64,000 bases of DNA from Sphingomonas sp. RIT328 (GCF_000632225.1 NZ_JFYV01000001.1:248001-312000); one strand, 5' to 3'; counted from the stretch's first letter, positions 1-9,125 are shown. The notes: generated by a model not told the origin, from the sequence alone. Numbers and translations are program-made.

Positions 1-631
1 TAGCTGGTTCATGCCGCAGGATCAGGCCGGCCTGTTCCGCCTGCTCGGCGGCGACGCCAAAGCGATTGCCAAGCTCGATGCGATGTTCGACTATGACACG
101 AGCAAGCTCGACTATAGCCATGCCGAGGATATCGCCGGGCTGATCGGCCAATATATCCATGGCAACGAACCGAGCCATCACGTCGCCTATCTCTACAATT
201 ATGCCGGCGCGCCGTGGCGGACGCAGGAGCGGCTCGCGCAGATCGTCGCCTCGCAATACAGGCCAACGCCGGATGGGCTCGCCGGCAACGACGATCTGGG
301 GCAGATGTCGGCATGGCTGGTGTTCACCGCGCTCGGTTTCTATCCGGTCGCACCGGGATCGAACGAATATGTCATCGGTCGCCCGTTCGTCGACCGCGCG
401 GTGATGCGCCTGCCCGACGGCAAGAGCTTCACCGTCGTCGCCGATGGCCTGTCGCCGACGAACCGCTATGTCGCCGCGGTGACGCTCAATGGCAAGGCGC
501 TGACCCGCAGCTTTCTGCGCGATGCCGAGCTGCGCGCGGGCGGCGAATTGCGCTTCCGCATGGCGGCGACGCCCGACCGCAGCTGGGGCCGGAGCCGTGC
601 CGCGCGCCCCTATTCGCTATCGACGCGATGA
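1..631 (+). CDS. GH92 family alpha-1,2-mannosidase, C-terminal part
   Basis: This is the last ~209 codons of a gene that begins left of the window; the frame is open from base 2. It carries the late conserved GH92 blocks: a GNEPSHHVAYLY stretch followed by NYAGAPW, and GNDDLGQMSAW followed by FTALGFYPVAPG. GH92 enzymes are Ca-dependent exo-mannosidases acting on mannan or N-glycan-type chains, usually exported in Sphingomonads. The signal peptide and N-terminal domain are not visible here. Membership of the family is clear from the motifs; substrate linkage is inferred from the family. Confidence 0.85.
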   Translation, partial: SWFMPQDQAGLFRLLGGDAKAIAKLDAMFDYDTSKLDYSHAEDIAGLIGQYIHGNEPSHHVAYLYNYAGAPWRTQERLAQIVASQYRPTPDGLAGNDDLGQMSAWLVFTALGFYPVAPGSNEYVIGRPFVDRAVMRLPDGKSFTVVADGLSPTNRYVAAVTLNGKALTRSFLRDAELRAGGELRFRMAATPDRSWGRSRAARPYSLSTR

Positions 632-720
632 CCGCGCGCCCTTGTCTGCCGGCGCATATCGCATAGATAGGAGCGAGCGTCGCAGCCCGCGCGATGATCG
701 GCTGCGACAGGGAGTGGGCG

Positions 721-1188
721 ATGGCCTGGTATGAGAAGCTGGCCATAGTCGTCGGCATGGTGCTGTTCATGGAGTGTTTCGCCTGGGCGACGCACAAATA
801 TGTCATGCACGGCTGGGGCTGGGGCTGGCACAAATCGCATCATGAGCCGCATCAGGGCGCGTTCGAGAAGAATGATCTGTATGCGATCACCTTTGCGGTC
901 ATCGTGCTGGTGCTGTTCGTCGTCGGCCTGCGCTGGCCGCCCCTGTGGTGGGCGGCGCTCGGCATCACCGTCTATGGCGGCATCTACGCCTTTGTCCACG
1001 ACATGATGGTGCATCAGCGGTTCGGCATGCGCTGGGTGCCGCGCCGCGGCTATTCGAAGCGCCTGCTGCAGGCCCATCGGCTGCACCATGCGGTCAAGGG
1101 CAAGGAGGGCGGGGTGAGCTTCGGCTTCCTGCTCGCGCCCGATCCGGTGAAGCTCAAGCGCAAGCTCGCCGAACGTCATTCGCGATGA
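721..1188 (+). CDS. crtZ: Beta-carotene 3-hydroxylase CrtZ
   Basis: A 155-residue membrane di-iron hydroxylase that adds 3-hydroxyl groups to the beta-ionone rings of carotenoids, giving zeaxanthin or, after ketolation, astaxanthin. Visible histidine clusters are HKYVMHGWGWGWHKSHH near residue 25, HDMMVH in the middle and HRLHH near the end, with the family-typical GGVSFGFL close to the C-terminus. An upstream ATG at 694 exists, but GGGAG lies just before the ATG at 721, so 721 is preferred. The gene ends 7 bases before crtW, which suggests co-transcription. Confidence 0.9.
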   Translation: MAWYEKLAIVVGMVLFMECFAWATHKYVMHGWGWGWHKSHHEPHQGAFEKNDLYAITFAVIVLVLFVVGLRWPPLWWAALGITVYGGIYAFVHDMMVHQRFGMRWVPRRGYSKRLLQAHRLHHAVKGKEGGVSFGFLLAPDPVKLKRKLAERHSR

Positions 1189-1195
1189 GCGGGCG

Positions 1196-1906
1196 ATGAC
1201 CCGCGCCGCGACGACGCGGACCAGCCTGCTGCTGGCGCTGGCCATCGCCGGCGGCTGGCTGGCGATCCATATCGGCGGCATTTTCTTCTGGCGCTGGCAG
1301 CCCGCGACGCTGCCGGTCGCGGCGCTGCTCATCCTGGTGCAGGCATGGCTGAGCACCGGCCTGTTCATCATCGCGCATGACTGTATGCACGGATCCTTCG
1401 CGCCGGGGCGGCGGCGGTGGAATGCACTGGTCGGCACCGCCTGCCTCGGCGCCTATGCCGGCCTGTCGTATCGCGCGCTCTACCCGATGCATCACCGGCA
1501 TCACGCCGCACCCGGCACCGAGCACGATCCCGATTTCCACGCCGGCGCGCCGCGGCGTGCGCTGCCGTGGTTCGTCCATTTCTTCCGCGGCTATTACACA
1601 CACGGCCAGATTCTGCGGATCACCGTCGCGGCAATCGTCTACATGCTGCTCGGCGCGTCGCTGCTCAATATCGTGGTCTTCTGGGCGCTGCCGGCCCTGC
1701 TCGCGCTGGCGCAGCTCTTCCTGTTCGGCACCTATCTGCCGCACCGCCATGCCGATACGCCCTTTGCCGATGCCCATAATGCGCGCAGCAACGGCCTGTC
1801 GCCGCTCGCCTCGCTCGCCACCTGCTTCCACTTCGGTGCCTATCACCACGAACATCACCTCAGCCCGCAGACGCCGTGGTGGCAATTGCCGCGGGTGCGG
1901 CGCTAG
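1196..1906 (+). CDS. crtW: Beta-carotene ketolase CrtW
   Basis: A 236-residue integral membrane fatty-acid-desaturase-fold protein. It shows the CrtW histidine boxes HDCMH, HHRHH with PGTEHDPDFH after it, and HHEHHLSP with PWWQLP at the C-terminus. The family introduces 4-keto groups into beta-carotene or zeaxanthin. Its position directly after crtZ indicates that this strain can probably make 3-hydroxy-4-keto carotenoids of the astaxanthin type. A generic fatty acid desaturase is the alternative, but the box spacing and the PWW-LP ending favour CrtW. Confidence 0.87.
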   Translation: MTRAATTRTSLLLALAIAGGWLAIHIGGIFFWRWQPATLPVAALLILVQAWLSTGLFIIAHDCMHGSFAPGRRRWNALVGTACLGAYAGLSYRALYPMHHRHHAAPGTEHDPDFHAGAPRRALPWFVHFFRGYYTHGQILRITVAAIVYMLLGASLLNIVVFWALPALLALAQLFLFGTYLPHRHADTPFADAHNARSNGLSPLASLATCFHFGAYHHEHHLSPQTPWWQLPRVRR

Positions 1907-1912
1907 GCGGCG

Positions 1913-2929
1913 TCAGGGCGCGGTCTTCACCTCGCGGCCGTGGTCGTCGATCGCCGCCTTGGGGGCTTCGGACATCGGGCTCGAACTGCCGGTGCCGCGG
2001 CCGCGCAGATGATCGATCTCCGCCTGACGGCGCTGGAGATAGAAGGTGCGCGTATTGGCATAGGGGTCGGCGGCATTGTCGTGCAGCTCGTGCAGCGTGT
2101 CGTCGAATTCGGCGCGATGGTCGAGCACGCCGAGCACCGCCGCGGGGACGACGAAGGCGGGCTTCGTCACCACGCGCCCGGCGGCGAGCGGCAGCACCAG
2201 CCGGTCGACCGCGCCGCCGAACAGGTCGCGCACCGTCGTCGGCCCGACCAGCGGCAGGAACATGAACGGCCCCGGCTTCACGCCGTAGAAGCCGAGCGTA
2301 TCGGCGAAGCCATTGCCGCGGCGCGGCAGGCGGAAGGGTTTGCGCTTGGCGATGTCGAACGCGCCGAGCAGGCCGACGGTGGTGTTGATCCCGAACCGGC
2401 CGACCGTCTCGATCGCCTTGCCGATCTTGTGCTGGAGCAGGAAGTTGAGGAAGACGACCGGCTCGCGCAGATTGTAGAGGACGTTGTGGACGCCGTCGCG
2501 GAACGGCTTGGGCGCGGTCTTCTTATACGCGCGCGCGACCGGCGCGATCAGCGCCTTGTCGACGGCCTCGGTCGCCTCGAACGAGCGTTCGTTGACGGCG
2601 CGGAAAGGATCGATCTTCGCATCGCTGCGCCCGGTGATGACGATATCGGCCGGTTCGGTGATCGGTCCGGCAGGCAGCGGCTGCACCGTCTGCGGCAGGG
2701 CCGGCGGCGGCGTCTCCGGCGCAGCCATGGGCACCGGAACGGCGGGTGCGGCCTGATCGGCGGGTGCAACCTGATCGGGGGTCGGCGGAGCGGCCGGCGG
2801 CGCGACCGGCACGATGACGGGCGCGGTGTCGGTCGGGACGGTGGCGGGCGGGACTTGTGCCGGCGGTGTCTGCTGGGCGGGCGCAGAGGCGAGCGCCGAA
2901 ACCGTCGTCCACACCACCCAATTCAGCAT
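1913..2929 (-). CDS. mlaA: MlaA/VacJ-family phospholipid transport protein without lipobox
   Basis: A 338-residue protein. Residues ~100-290 match the MlaA/VacJ domain: DPFRAVNERSFE, LNFLLQHK, RFGINTTVGLLGAFDIA, DTLGFYGVKPGPFMFLPLVGPTTVRD. MlaA works with outer-membrane porins to remove phospholipids from the outer leaflet and pass them to the Mla system. The first ~95 residues are almost entirely Pro/Ala/Val/Gln low complexity after a weak hydrophobic start. No cysteine is present near the N-terminus, and an in-frame TGA three codons upstream of the ATG excludes a longer start, so a normal lipoprotein signal is absent. It is convergent with crtW, 6 bases away. Confidence 0.82.
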   Translation of the reverse strand: MLNWVVWTTVSALASAPAQQTPPAQVPPATVPTDTAPVIVPVAPPAAPPTPDQVAPADQAAPAVPVPMAAPETPPPALPQTVQPLPAGPITEPADIVITGRSDAKIDPFRAVNERSFEATEAVDKALIAPVARAYKKTAPKPFRDGVHNVLYNLREPVVFLNFLLQHKIGKAIETVGRFGINTTVGLLGAFDIAKRKPFRLPRRGNGFADTLGFYGVKPGPFMFLPLVGPTTVRDLFGGAVDRLVLPLAAGRVVTKPAFVVPAAVLGVLDHRAEFDDTLHELHDNAADPYANTRTFYLQRRQAEIDHLRGRGTGSSSPMSEAPKAAIDDHGREVKTAP

Positions 2930-3026
2930 AAAACCCCATCAGCCGCGTTCGTGACTTTATAGCGGACGCGGGCCGATCAACCACAATTGCGCTTAACAAG
3001 CCACCAAGAAGCTGAGGACAGGGGCA

Positions 3027-3056
3027 AAAAGCGCCCGCCGACGGGCGGGCGCTTTT
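3027..3056 (-). terminator. Rho-independent terminator
   Basis: A 13-bp GC-rich stem with a 4-base loop, flanked by A4 on one side and T4 on the other. It lies 5 bases beyond the stop of the leftward gene ending at 3062 and could work in both directions. Confidence 0.8.
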
Positions 3057-3061
3057 CCGGA

Positions 3062-3691
3062 TCAGAGTCGCGACGCAGTGGTGTAGCGGGTGCGCTCGTT
3101 TTCAACCTGATCGGCGGTATAGGCCGGGGCGGCCTCGTCGAAGCCGGTCCAGCCGCTGTCGCGATAGGCAGCGCCGCGGGTCTGCGCGTCAACCGAGCGG
3201 TTGCGCTGGAGCACCGCCTCGGCCTCGCTCACCATATCATCCGGGACCCGCGCGCTGACCAGCGAGCCGCCGCGGCGGACGCCTTCGGCATAGACGTGCG
3301 CGTCGGCATCGTCATGGCCCGCATTCTTGAGCGCGCCGACGATGCCGCCGGTCGCCGCGCCGCCGGCCGCACCGATGCCGGCACCCGCTGCGGTCGCGGC
3401 GAGCCAGCCGGCGGCGACGATCGGGCCGAGACCCGGAATGGCGAGCAGGCCGAGTCCGGCAAGCAGGCCGCCGGCACCGCCGACGACCGCACCGGTCGAC
3501 ACGCCGCGGCTGACGTCGCCGTGATCGTCGACACCGTCATGATCCTGTTCGACATGCTCGCCGTGGCGCTTGTCGGCGTTGCTCGCGACGATGCTGATGT
3601 CGTCGTGCGACACGCCGAGCGATTCGAGTTCGCGTACCGCGGTGGTCGCATCGGCATAATCGTCGAACAGGCGGGTGATGGTCTGGGTCAT
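3062..3691 (-). CDS. YflT/general-stress-17M-like protein with glycine-zipper region
   Basis: A 209-residue protein. The first ~60 residues (TRLFDDYADATTAVRELE then LGVSHDDISIVASN) match the small domain of heat-induced stress proteins of the YflT/GSP17M type. A highly hydrophobic Gly/Ala-rich region at ~75-120 follows, with repeated GxxxG-like spacing that could insert in a membrane. The C-terminal third is polar with a VPDDM segment. The start at 3691 is preceded by an AGGAGA-type ribosome site. It is followed by a strong terminator. Function is a guess at stress or envelope protection; no enzyme motif is visible. Confidence 0.6.
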   Translation of the reverse strand: MTQTITRLFDDYADATTAVRELESLGVSHDDISIVASNADKRHGEHVEQDHDGVDDHGDVSRGVSTGAVVGGAGGLLAGLGLLAIPGLGPIVAAGWLAATAAGAGIGAAGGAATGGIVGALKNAGHDDADAHVYAEGVRRGGSLVSARVPDDMVSEAEAVLQRNRSVDAQTRGAAYRDSGWTGFDEAAPAYTADQVENERTRYTTASRL

Positions 3692-3720
3692 GGTGTCTCT
3701 CCTGAAGGGTAGCGCGTCGG

Positions 3721-4026
3721 TCAGCGGGCGGTGATGTTGCCCTTGTAGTCGAGCATCACGGTGGCGCGCTTGCCGCCTTTCATCGCGCTGCCCTGCCACA
3801 GGCCGTCGCGCTTGGTCAGCTTGGTGACACCGGTATAGCCCGCCTTCGCGAAGCGGCCGCGCGCCTGGTCTTCGGTGAAGGAATTGGCGCCCTTGGCCGG
3901 CGCGGCGATGGTGTGCGGCGCACCGTTCTTGACCGCCGGATTGTGCGATCCTGCCTGATGGGACTGGGCCATCGCGCCACCGGCGCACAGGGTCATGGCG
4001 GCTGCCGCGATCACAAAGCGTTTCAT
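3721..4026 (-). CDS. Secreted PepSY-like protein
   Basis: A 101-residue protein with a clear signal peptide (MKRFVIAAAAMTLCAGGAMAQ, cleavage after AMA). The mature part has one PepSY-like unit: FTEDQARGRFAKAGYTGVT, then a short strand segment, then RATVMLDYKGNIT. PepSY-like domains occur in periplasmic inhibitors and sensors. The start at 4026 follows AGGAGAG; an earlier in-frame ATG at 4056 would spoil the signal peptide. It lies 29 bases upstream of the stress-protein gene in the same direction and divergent from the DUF2252 gene. Confidence 0.6.
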   Translation of the reverse strand: MKRFVIAAAAMTLCAGGAMAQSHQAGSHNPAVKNGAPHTIAAPAKGANSFTEDQARGRFAKAGYTGVTKLTKRDGLWQGSAMKGGKRATVMLDYKGNITAR

Positions 4027-4178
4027 GCAAACTCTCCTCTTCCGATCGGCGCCCAACGCGCGGCTTGGCGAAATGGAAGCAAGCTACTGAAAAGGTTTGG
4101 CAGTCAGGCCGGTCGGGTAGCTTTGTACCCAAGGCCGCGACACATGCGTTACAGACTATTGCTGATCAAAGGACCGCG

Positions 4179-5372
4179 ATGCGCATTCCCCAGCCCGCCG
4201 AGCGCGGTGCCATTCTGAACGCCAAGCGCCAGCTCAAGATGGCGCGATCGACCCACGCCTATGTTCGCGGCAATACCGTGAAATTCTACGACTGGCTGGC
4301 GGAGTCGGCGGCGGCCAGACGGGTGCCGGCGGGGCCGGCGATCTGGATCTGCGGCGATTGCCATCTCGGCAATCTCGGCCCGATCAACGATGGCGACGGG
4401 CGCATCGCGATCCAGATCCGCGACCTCGACCAGGCGGTGATCGGCAATCCGGCGCATGACCTGATCCGGCTGGGCCTGTCGCTCGCCACCGCGGCGCGCG
4501 GCTCGGACCTGCCCGGCGTCACCACCGCGCATATGATCGAGGAGATGGCCGAGGGCTATGCACGGGCGATGCAGGACCCGGCGAGCGGCGACAGCGGCCC
4601 GGAACCCGACGTGGTGCGCAGCGTCCGCCGCCGCGCGCTCGGCCGGCGCTGGCGGCACCTTGCCAAGGAGCGGCTGCGCACCACCGAGCCGACGATCCCG
4701 CTCGGCCGCAAGTTCTGGCCGCTCGAGCCCGCCGAACGCGCCGCGCTCGCCGAGGCGCTCGCCGCGCCCGAGGTGTCGGCGATGGTGCTCGCGCTCGACG
4801 ACAAGGACCGCGACCGTACCGTCCGGCTGGTCGACGCGGCCTATTGGATGAAGGGGTGCAGCTCGCTCGGCCTGCTGCGCTTCGCCGCGCTCGCCGGACT
4901 CAAGAACGCCAAGGGCCGCTCGGATTATGCGCTGATCGACCTCAAGGAGGCGACGACGCCGATCGCGCCCGCCGCACGCGGTGCGCGCATGCCCGCCGAT
5001 CAGGCGGAGCGCGTCGTCGCCGCGGCGCGCGCGCTGTCGCCACACCTCGGCAGCCGGATGGTCGCGACTCGGCTGCTCGACCGCTCCTTGTTCGTGCGCG
5101 AATTGTCGCCGCAGGACCTCAAGATCGAGGTCGAGCAGTTCAGCGCGGGCGAGGCGGTCAAGGCGGCGCGCTATCTCGCCTTCGTCGTCGGCAAGGCGCA
5201 TGCCCGCCAGCTCGATGCGGACGGCCGCGCCGCCTGGGCAGAGGTGATCGGCGCGGATCGCCGCGGGCGTATCGATGCGCCGGGCTGGCTGTGGGAGAGC
5301 GTCGTCGCCCTCGCCGGGCGGCATGAGGCGGGCTATCTCGACCATTGCCGCGACTATGCGCTGGCGAGCTGA
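4179..5372 (+). CDS. DUF2252 family protein
   Basis: A 397-residue cytoplasmic protein. Family-typical blocks are FYDWLAES, WICGDCHLGNLG near residue 60 and IRDLDQAVIGNPAHDLIRL, which resemble the catalytic loop of aminoglycoside-phosphotransferase-like kinases (HxGNxx and later D). Biochemical function of DUF2252 is not established. The ATG at 4179 has AAAGGAC at a good distance; an in-frame ATG at 4065 would add 38 residues but has no ribosome site. It is divergent from the PepSY gene. Confidence 0.7.
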   Translation: MRIPQPAERGAILNAKRQLKMARSTHAYVRGNTVKFYDWLAESAAARRVPAGPAIWICGDCHLGNLGPINDGDGRIAIQIRDLDQAVIGNPAHDLIRLGLSLATAARGSDLPGVTTAHMIEEMAEGYARAMQDPASGDSGPEPDVVRSVRRRALGRRWRHLAKERLRTTEPTIPLGRKFWPLEPAERAALAEALAAPEVSAMVLALDDKDRDRTVRLVDAAYWMKGCSSLGLLRFAALAGLKNAKGRSDYALIDLKEATTPIAPAARGARMPADQAERVVAAARALSPHLGSRMVATRLLDRSLFVRELSPQDLKIEVEQFSAGEAVKAARYLAFVVGKAHARQLDADGRAAWAEVIGADRRGRIDAPGWLWESVVALAGRHEAGYLDHCRDYALAS

Positions 5373-5375
5373 CGG

Positions 5376-5726
5376 TCAGCCGAGCCAGCGTTGCAGGCGG
5401 GGGCGATAGCGCAGGAAGCGACGATAGCCGCGCTCCAGCCAGCGCAGCGCTATCGGATGGCGGGCGACGAGGCCGAGCGGGCGAAGCAGCGGGATCGCGC
5501 GCCACATCGCCGCAAAGGCGGCGGCGCCCGACAGCAGCACGCCATCCTCGCGGGCATGGAATCGGTCGAGCAGGGCGGCGCGATCGATCGGGCAGGCGGT
5601 GTCGGGATCGGTCGCGTCGACGAAGCGGATCGCGCCGCGCGTATCGAGCCGCCGCATGAGGGCGATCTCGCGTCGGCACAACGGGCAGGCGCCGTCATGC
5701 CAGACGGTGAGGCGGGGTACGGTCAT
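5376..5726 (-). CDS. DCC family thiol-disulfide oxidoreductase (DUF393)
   Basis: A 116-residue protein with the diagnostic HDGACPLCRRE motif (D11, C14, C17) followed by a thioredoxin-like fold and VDATDPD. A hydrophobic/basic C-terminal part ends in repeated aromatic-arginine residues. The family is thought to carry out thiol redox reactions; its partners are unknown. The longer open frame to 5933 adds about 70 residues unlike the family, so the ATG at 5726 is preferred. It ends 3 bases from the DUF2252 stop, convergently. Confidence 0.78.
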   Translation of the reverse strand: MTVPRLTVWHDGACPLCRREIALMRRLDTRGAIRFVDATDPDTACPIDRAALLDRFHAREDGVLLSGAAAFAAMWRAIPLLRPLGLVARHPIALRWLERGYRRFLRYRPRLQRWLG

Positions 5727-5773
5727 CCGCTTCCAATGAACGGCGGGCCGTTCCGGTTGCTCCGGCACAAATT

Positions 5774-5802
5774 CCCCGCCACGCCGGACCGGCGTGACGG
5801 GG
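5774..5802 (-). terminator. GC-rich inverted repeat after the TonB-dependent receptor gene
   Basis: An inverted repeat centred at 5788 with 8 perfect central pairs per arm and 5 more outer pairs after one mismatch. It lies 25 bases past the receptor stop. Only a weak AATTT tract follows on the minus strand, so it may end transcription or simply protect the mRNA end. Confidence 0.4.
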
Positions 5803-5826
5803 CAGGTTGGGGGCAGGGGAAACGGC

Positions 5827-8800
5827 TTAGAAGCGCGCGCGGACGCCGAGACGATAGAAGCGGCCGAGCGTGTCGTAGAGCGCCGGATTGACGTCGAGCC
5901 CGGTGTTGGTCTGCGGCGAGGCTTCCGGATCATGATCGAACAGATTGTCGACCTTGAAGAACATGCTGACCTGCTTGGTCACGTTGAGCGAGCCGCCGAT
6001 GTCGAAATAGAAGGCGCCCTTCATCTTGTTGTAGTCGATGGTCGGATTGTTGGCGGTCGAGACCGGGCAGTTGGTCGAGCAGACGATATATTGATTGCCG
6101 AAGACGCCGTCGCTGAACCAGCGCTCCTGGAGCAGCAGGCTGAACCGGTCATTGTCGTAGGTCTGGACCGCCAGCCACTTCCAGCTCGGCGTCGCCCCCG
6201 AATTGGCGCCGGCGCTGTCGACCGGGATGGTGCCGGGCAGGCCGGGATCGGTGATGAAATTGATGACATGGGTGCCAAGGCCGCGCAGCGTGAAATTGCC
6301 GCCGAGGCCGAGCGGATTGCGCCACTGGTAGCTCGCCTCGATGTCGAAGCCCTCGGTCTTGATCGAGGCGAGGTTGAATGACTGGACGTTGACGAACGCG
6401 GTCTGGTTGCTGCCGACCGGCACGTCGAGATTGAATGCGCCGCAGGTGTCCGGCAGGTTGGAGATATAGCAGAGGTTGACGATCTGCTGCGCCGACAGGC
6501 TGGAGACGACGTCGCTGACCTTGATCTTGTAATAGTCGAACGACAGGCTGAGCCCCGGCAGCCACGACGGCCGCGCATAGACGATGCCGGCCTCGGTGCT
6601 GCGCGCGGTTTCGGGGCGCAGATTGGGGTTGCCGATCGTATTCTGGATGATCAGCAGCTGGCGCCCGTTGGGATTGGCCGTCGTCTTGCGCGGATCGGTG
6701 AAGTTGGGAACGGTGGTGGTCGTCGGTGCGGCGAACAGTTCGGACAGGTTCGGCGCGCGCACGTCGCGCGACGTCACCGCGCGCAGGCGCAGGCCGTCGA
6801 GCGGCGTGTCCCAGGTGCCGCCGACCTTCCACGCGTAGATCACGCCCGAGGTCGAATATTTGGTCGCGCGGCCCGCGCCGTTGATGCTCGCCTTGCCCAG
6901 CGCCGCCGAGTCGAGGATCGGCAGGTTGAGTTCGAGGAAGCTTTCGTAGACGTGATACTTGCCCGAGCCGTTCTTGTAATTGCCGGCATACCAGTTGCTG
7001 CCGACCGTCGAATTGAGGATCGGATCGGCGGGATAATCGGCCGAATTGGGGCTGATATCCGAGACGCCGGCGCCGTACGGATCGGCATTCACGCGATAGG
7101 CCTCACGCCGGTATTCGACACCCATCGCGATGGCGAGCGGACCGGCCCACAGGTCGATCGGCGTGCCCGAGATGCTGGCGGCGGCGGCATCCTGCGTCTG
7201 GCGGGTATGCTGGAACGGCCCGTTTTCCGGCACGATATAGGCGAGCGCCGCGGCGGACGGCGTCGCACCGCCGAAGATGTTGATCGGCTGGCAGCCGTTG
7301 GCGCGCGCGGTCGCATTGGCGCAGACGATCTGGCCGTTGAGCGTCGTTGCGTTGATCGCCTGGTTGTACCGGCCGTTCAGGCTGATGTTGTCGACATTGA
7401 TGTCGGTGATGTTGATGCCGTGCTCGTAATAGATGTCATAGGTCCAGCTGGACCCGACCAGATCGGCCTTGCCCTTCAGACCGCCGACGAAGCGATACTG
7501 GCGGCGATCGGTGTTGACCTTGATGTTCGGCAGGATCGCGTTGCTGAGGCCATAGCCGAAGGTGGTGATGCCGTTGGCGGCGCAGGCGGCGCTGATCGAC
7601 GCGGGCAGATAGGGATTGGAGCACTGGATGGTCAGCCCGGTCTTCGAGGCGCCGGGGTTGGGCTGGTTGTTGGTCTTGACCTGCGCGATATTGGCGGTGA
7701 CGTACAGCTCGGTGTCCGGCGCGATGTCATAGCCGACGCGGGTATAGCCGTTGATCCGCTGCAACGCCGATTGCAGCGACGTGCCCGAGCCGACGTGGCC
7801 CGACTGATCGCCGCCGACGCAGAAGCCGACATAGCAGCCGATGACGTTGCCGCCCGCGGTCTTCGACGGCACGCCGTTCGATCCGTACTGGAACGGGAAG
7901 GGGTTGCCGTTGACGTCGAACGCCGTGCCCTGGAGCGGGCCGCTGCTGATCAGGCCGTATTTCGTATATTGATAGGCCTGTGCATGGTCGCGATAGAGGA
8001 ATTGCGGCGTGCCGCCGGCGCGGTTGCCGGTGTCGACCAGGGTCGAGGCGCGATACCAGTCGCGGCTGCCGGCGAGGTCCTCGCCGAAATTGCCCGGGCC
8101 GACGCCCTGATCCTTGGCATATTCGCCACTGAGGATGACGTGGAGCCTCTCGCCTGCGAACGCCTTGCCGACTGCGAGCTGCGCCAGCACCTGACCATCG
8201 TCGCCATAGGTCGTCACGCCGGTCTGCAGATTGCCCTTGACGCCGGTGAAGCGGGTGTCGGTGATGAAGTTGACGACACCGCCGACCGCATCCGATCCGT
8301 AGGAGGCGGAGGCGCCGCCGGTGACGATGTCGACGCGCTTGATTAGCAATTGCGGGAACTGGCTGATGTCCGTCACGCCGGTGACGTTGGCGCCGATGAC
8401 GCGCTGTCCGTCGAGCAGGGTCAGGGTGCGGATCGTGCCGAGGCCGCGCAGCGACAGCGAGCTGAGACCCTGCTGGCCGCTCGAGGTGCTGAACGTCCCC
8501 GTCGTCGCGCCGGTCGATCCCTGCAGCGAAGGCAATTGGACGACGGTGTTGAAGATGTTCGACTGGGCGTTCTGCTGGATCTGCTGTTCGCCGATCACCG
8601 TCGTCGGGGTCGGCGCGCTGAAGCCGTTGGCGGTGATGCGCGTCCCGGTGACGACGATGTCGCTCGCCGGCGTCTCGACCTGCGGTGCGTCGGCGGTGCC
8701 GTCGGTGGTGGTGGTCGGCTTGGTCAGCTGGTCGGGCGCGGCGGGGTCGGCGGAGCGGGTCGAATCGGGCACCGCCGACTGGTCCTGCACCAGCGGCTGC

Positions 8801-8904
8801 GCGACCGCCGGCATCGCGATCAGCATCGCCGCGAGCGCCATCGCGCTGGTAGCGCTACCCGACATTGCCGTGAAACGCCGTCGCGTGCGCGAGACCTTGC
8901 TCAT
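5827..8904 (-). CDS. TonB-dependent outer-membrane receptor
   Basis: A 1025-residue protein. A signal peptide ends near residue 35 (AMPAVAQ). A Pro/Thr-rich linker precedes the plug domain, which begins with SDIVVTGTRI and includes SLRGLGTIRTLTLLDGQRV and GGASASYGSDAVGGVVNFI. The long beta-barrel ends in an aromatic residue (RLGVRARF), as expected for outer-membrane insertion. It imports a large substrate using TonB energy. The neighbouring secreted beta-helix proteins and GH92 suggest an oligosaccharide rather than a siderophore; that is inference from context. AGGGGATGG lies just upstream of the ATG. Confidence 0.93.
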   Translation of the reverse strand: MSKVSRTRRRFTAMSGSATSAMALAAMLIAMPAVAQPLVQDQSAVPDSTRSADPAAPDQLTKPTTTTDGTADAPQVETPASDIVVTGTRITANGFSAPTPTTVIGEQQIQQNAQSNIFNTVVQLPSLQGSTGATTGTFSTSSGQQGLSSLSLRGLGTIRTLTLLDGQRVIGANVTGVTDISQFPQLLIKRVDIVTGGASASYGSDAVGGVVNFITDTRFTGVKGNLQTGVTTYGDDGQVLAQLAVGKAFAGERLHVILSGEYAKDQGVGPGNFGEDLAGSRDWYRASTLVDTGNRAGGTPQFLYRDHAQAYQYTKYGLISSGPLQGTAFDVNGNPFPFQYGSNGVPSKTAGGNVIGCYVGFCVGGDQSGHVGSGTSLQSALQRINGYTRVGYDIAPDTELYVTANIAQVKTNNQPNPGASKTGLTIQCSNPYLPASISAACAANGITTFGYGLSNAILPNIKVNTDRRQYRFVGGLKGKADLVGSSWTYDIYYEHGINITDINVDNISLNGRYNQAINATTLNGQIVCANATARANGCQPINIFGGATPSAAALAYIVPENGPFQHTRQTQDAAAASISGTPIDLWAGPLAIAMGVEYRREAYRVNADPYGAGVSDISPNSADYPADPILNSTVGSNWYAGNYKNGSGKYHVYESFLELNLPILDSAALGKASINGAGRATKYSTSGVIYAWKVGGTWDTPLDGLRLRAVTSRDVRAPNLSELFAAPTTTTVPNFTDPRKTTANPNGRQLLIIQNTIGNPNLRPETARSTEAGIVYARPSWLPGLSLSFDYYKIKVSDVVSSLSAQQIVNLCYISNLPDTCGAFNLDVPVGSNQTAFVNVQSFNLASIKTEGFDIEASYQWRNPLGLGGNFTLRGLGTHVINFITDPGLPGTIPVDSAGANSGATPSWKWLAVQTYDNDRFSLLLQERWFSDGVFGNQYIVCSTNCPVSTANNPTIDYNKMKGAFYFDIGGSLNVTKQVSMFFKVDNLFDHDPEASPQTNTGLDVNPALYDTLGRFYRLGVRARF

Positions 8905-9091
8905 CGTCCATCCCCTTGCTGACAGGCTAGTGCCGACCGTTCCGGCCTGATCCCTGATCTTGGCTTCTGCTTACGCAAAGACGGGGGCGACGGCATCTAC
9001 GACCAAAGTCGATCAAGCCGGCAGGGACATATGGTAGCGCCGTCGCCCGAGACGCGCGGACGCACGTTTCGCGGGCAGGAACCGCCCCCGA

Positions 9092-9111
9092 CATGCGCGC
9101 TGCCGCGCATG
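9092..9111 (-). terminator. Short perfect hairpin after the beta-helix gene
   Basis: An 8-bp perfect stem (CATGCGCG/CGCGCATG) with a 4-base loop, 15 bases past the stop of the leftward gene ending at 9126. There is no T-run, so its role as a terminator is uncertain. The remaining intergenic DNA up to 8904 shows only the ribosome site of the receptor gene. Confidence 0.35.
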
Positions 9112-9125
9112 CCGGTGAAAGGACG

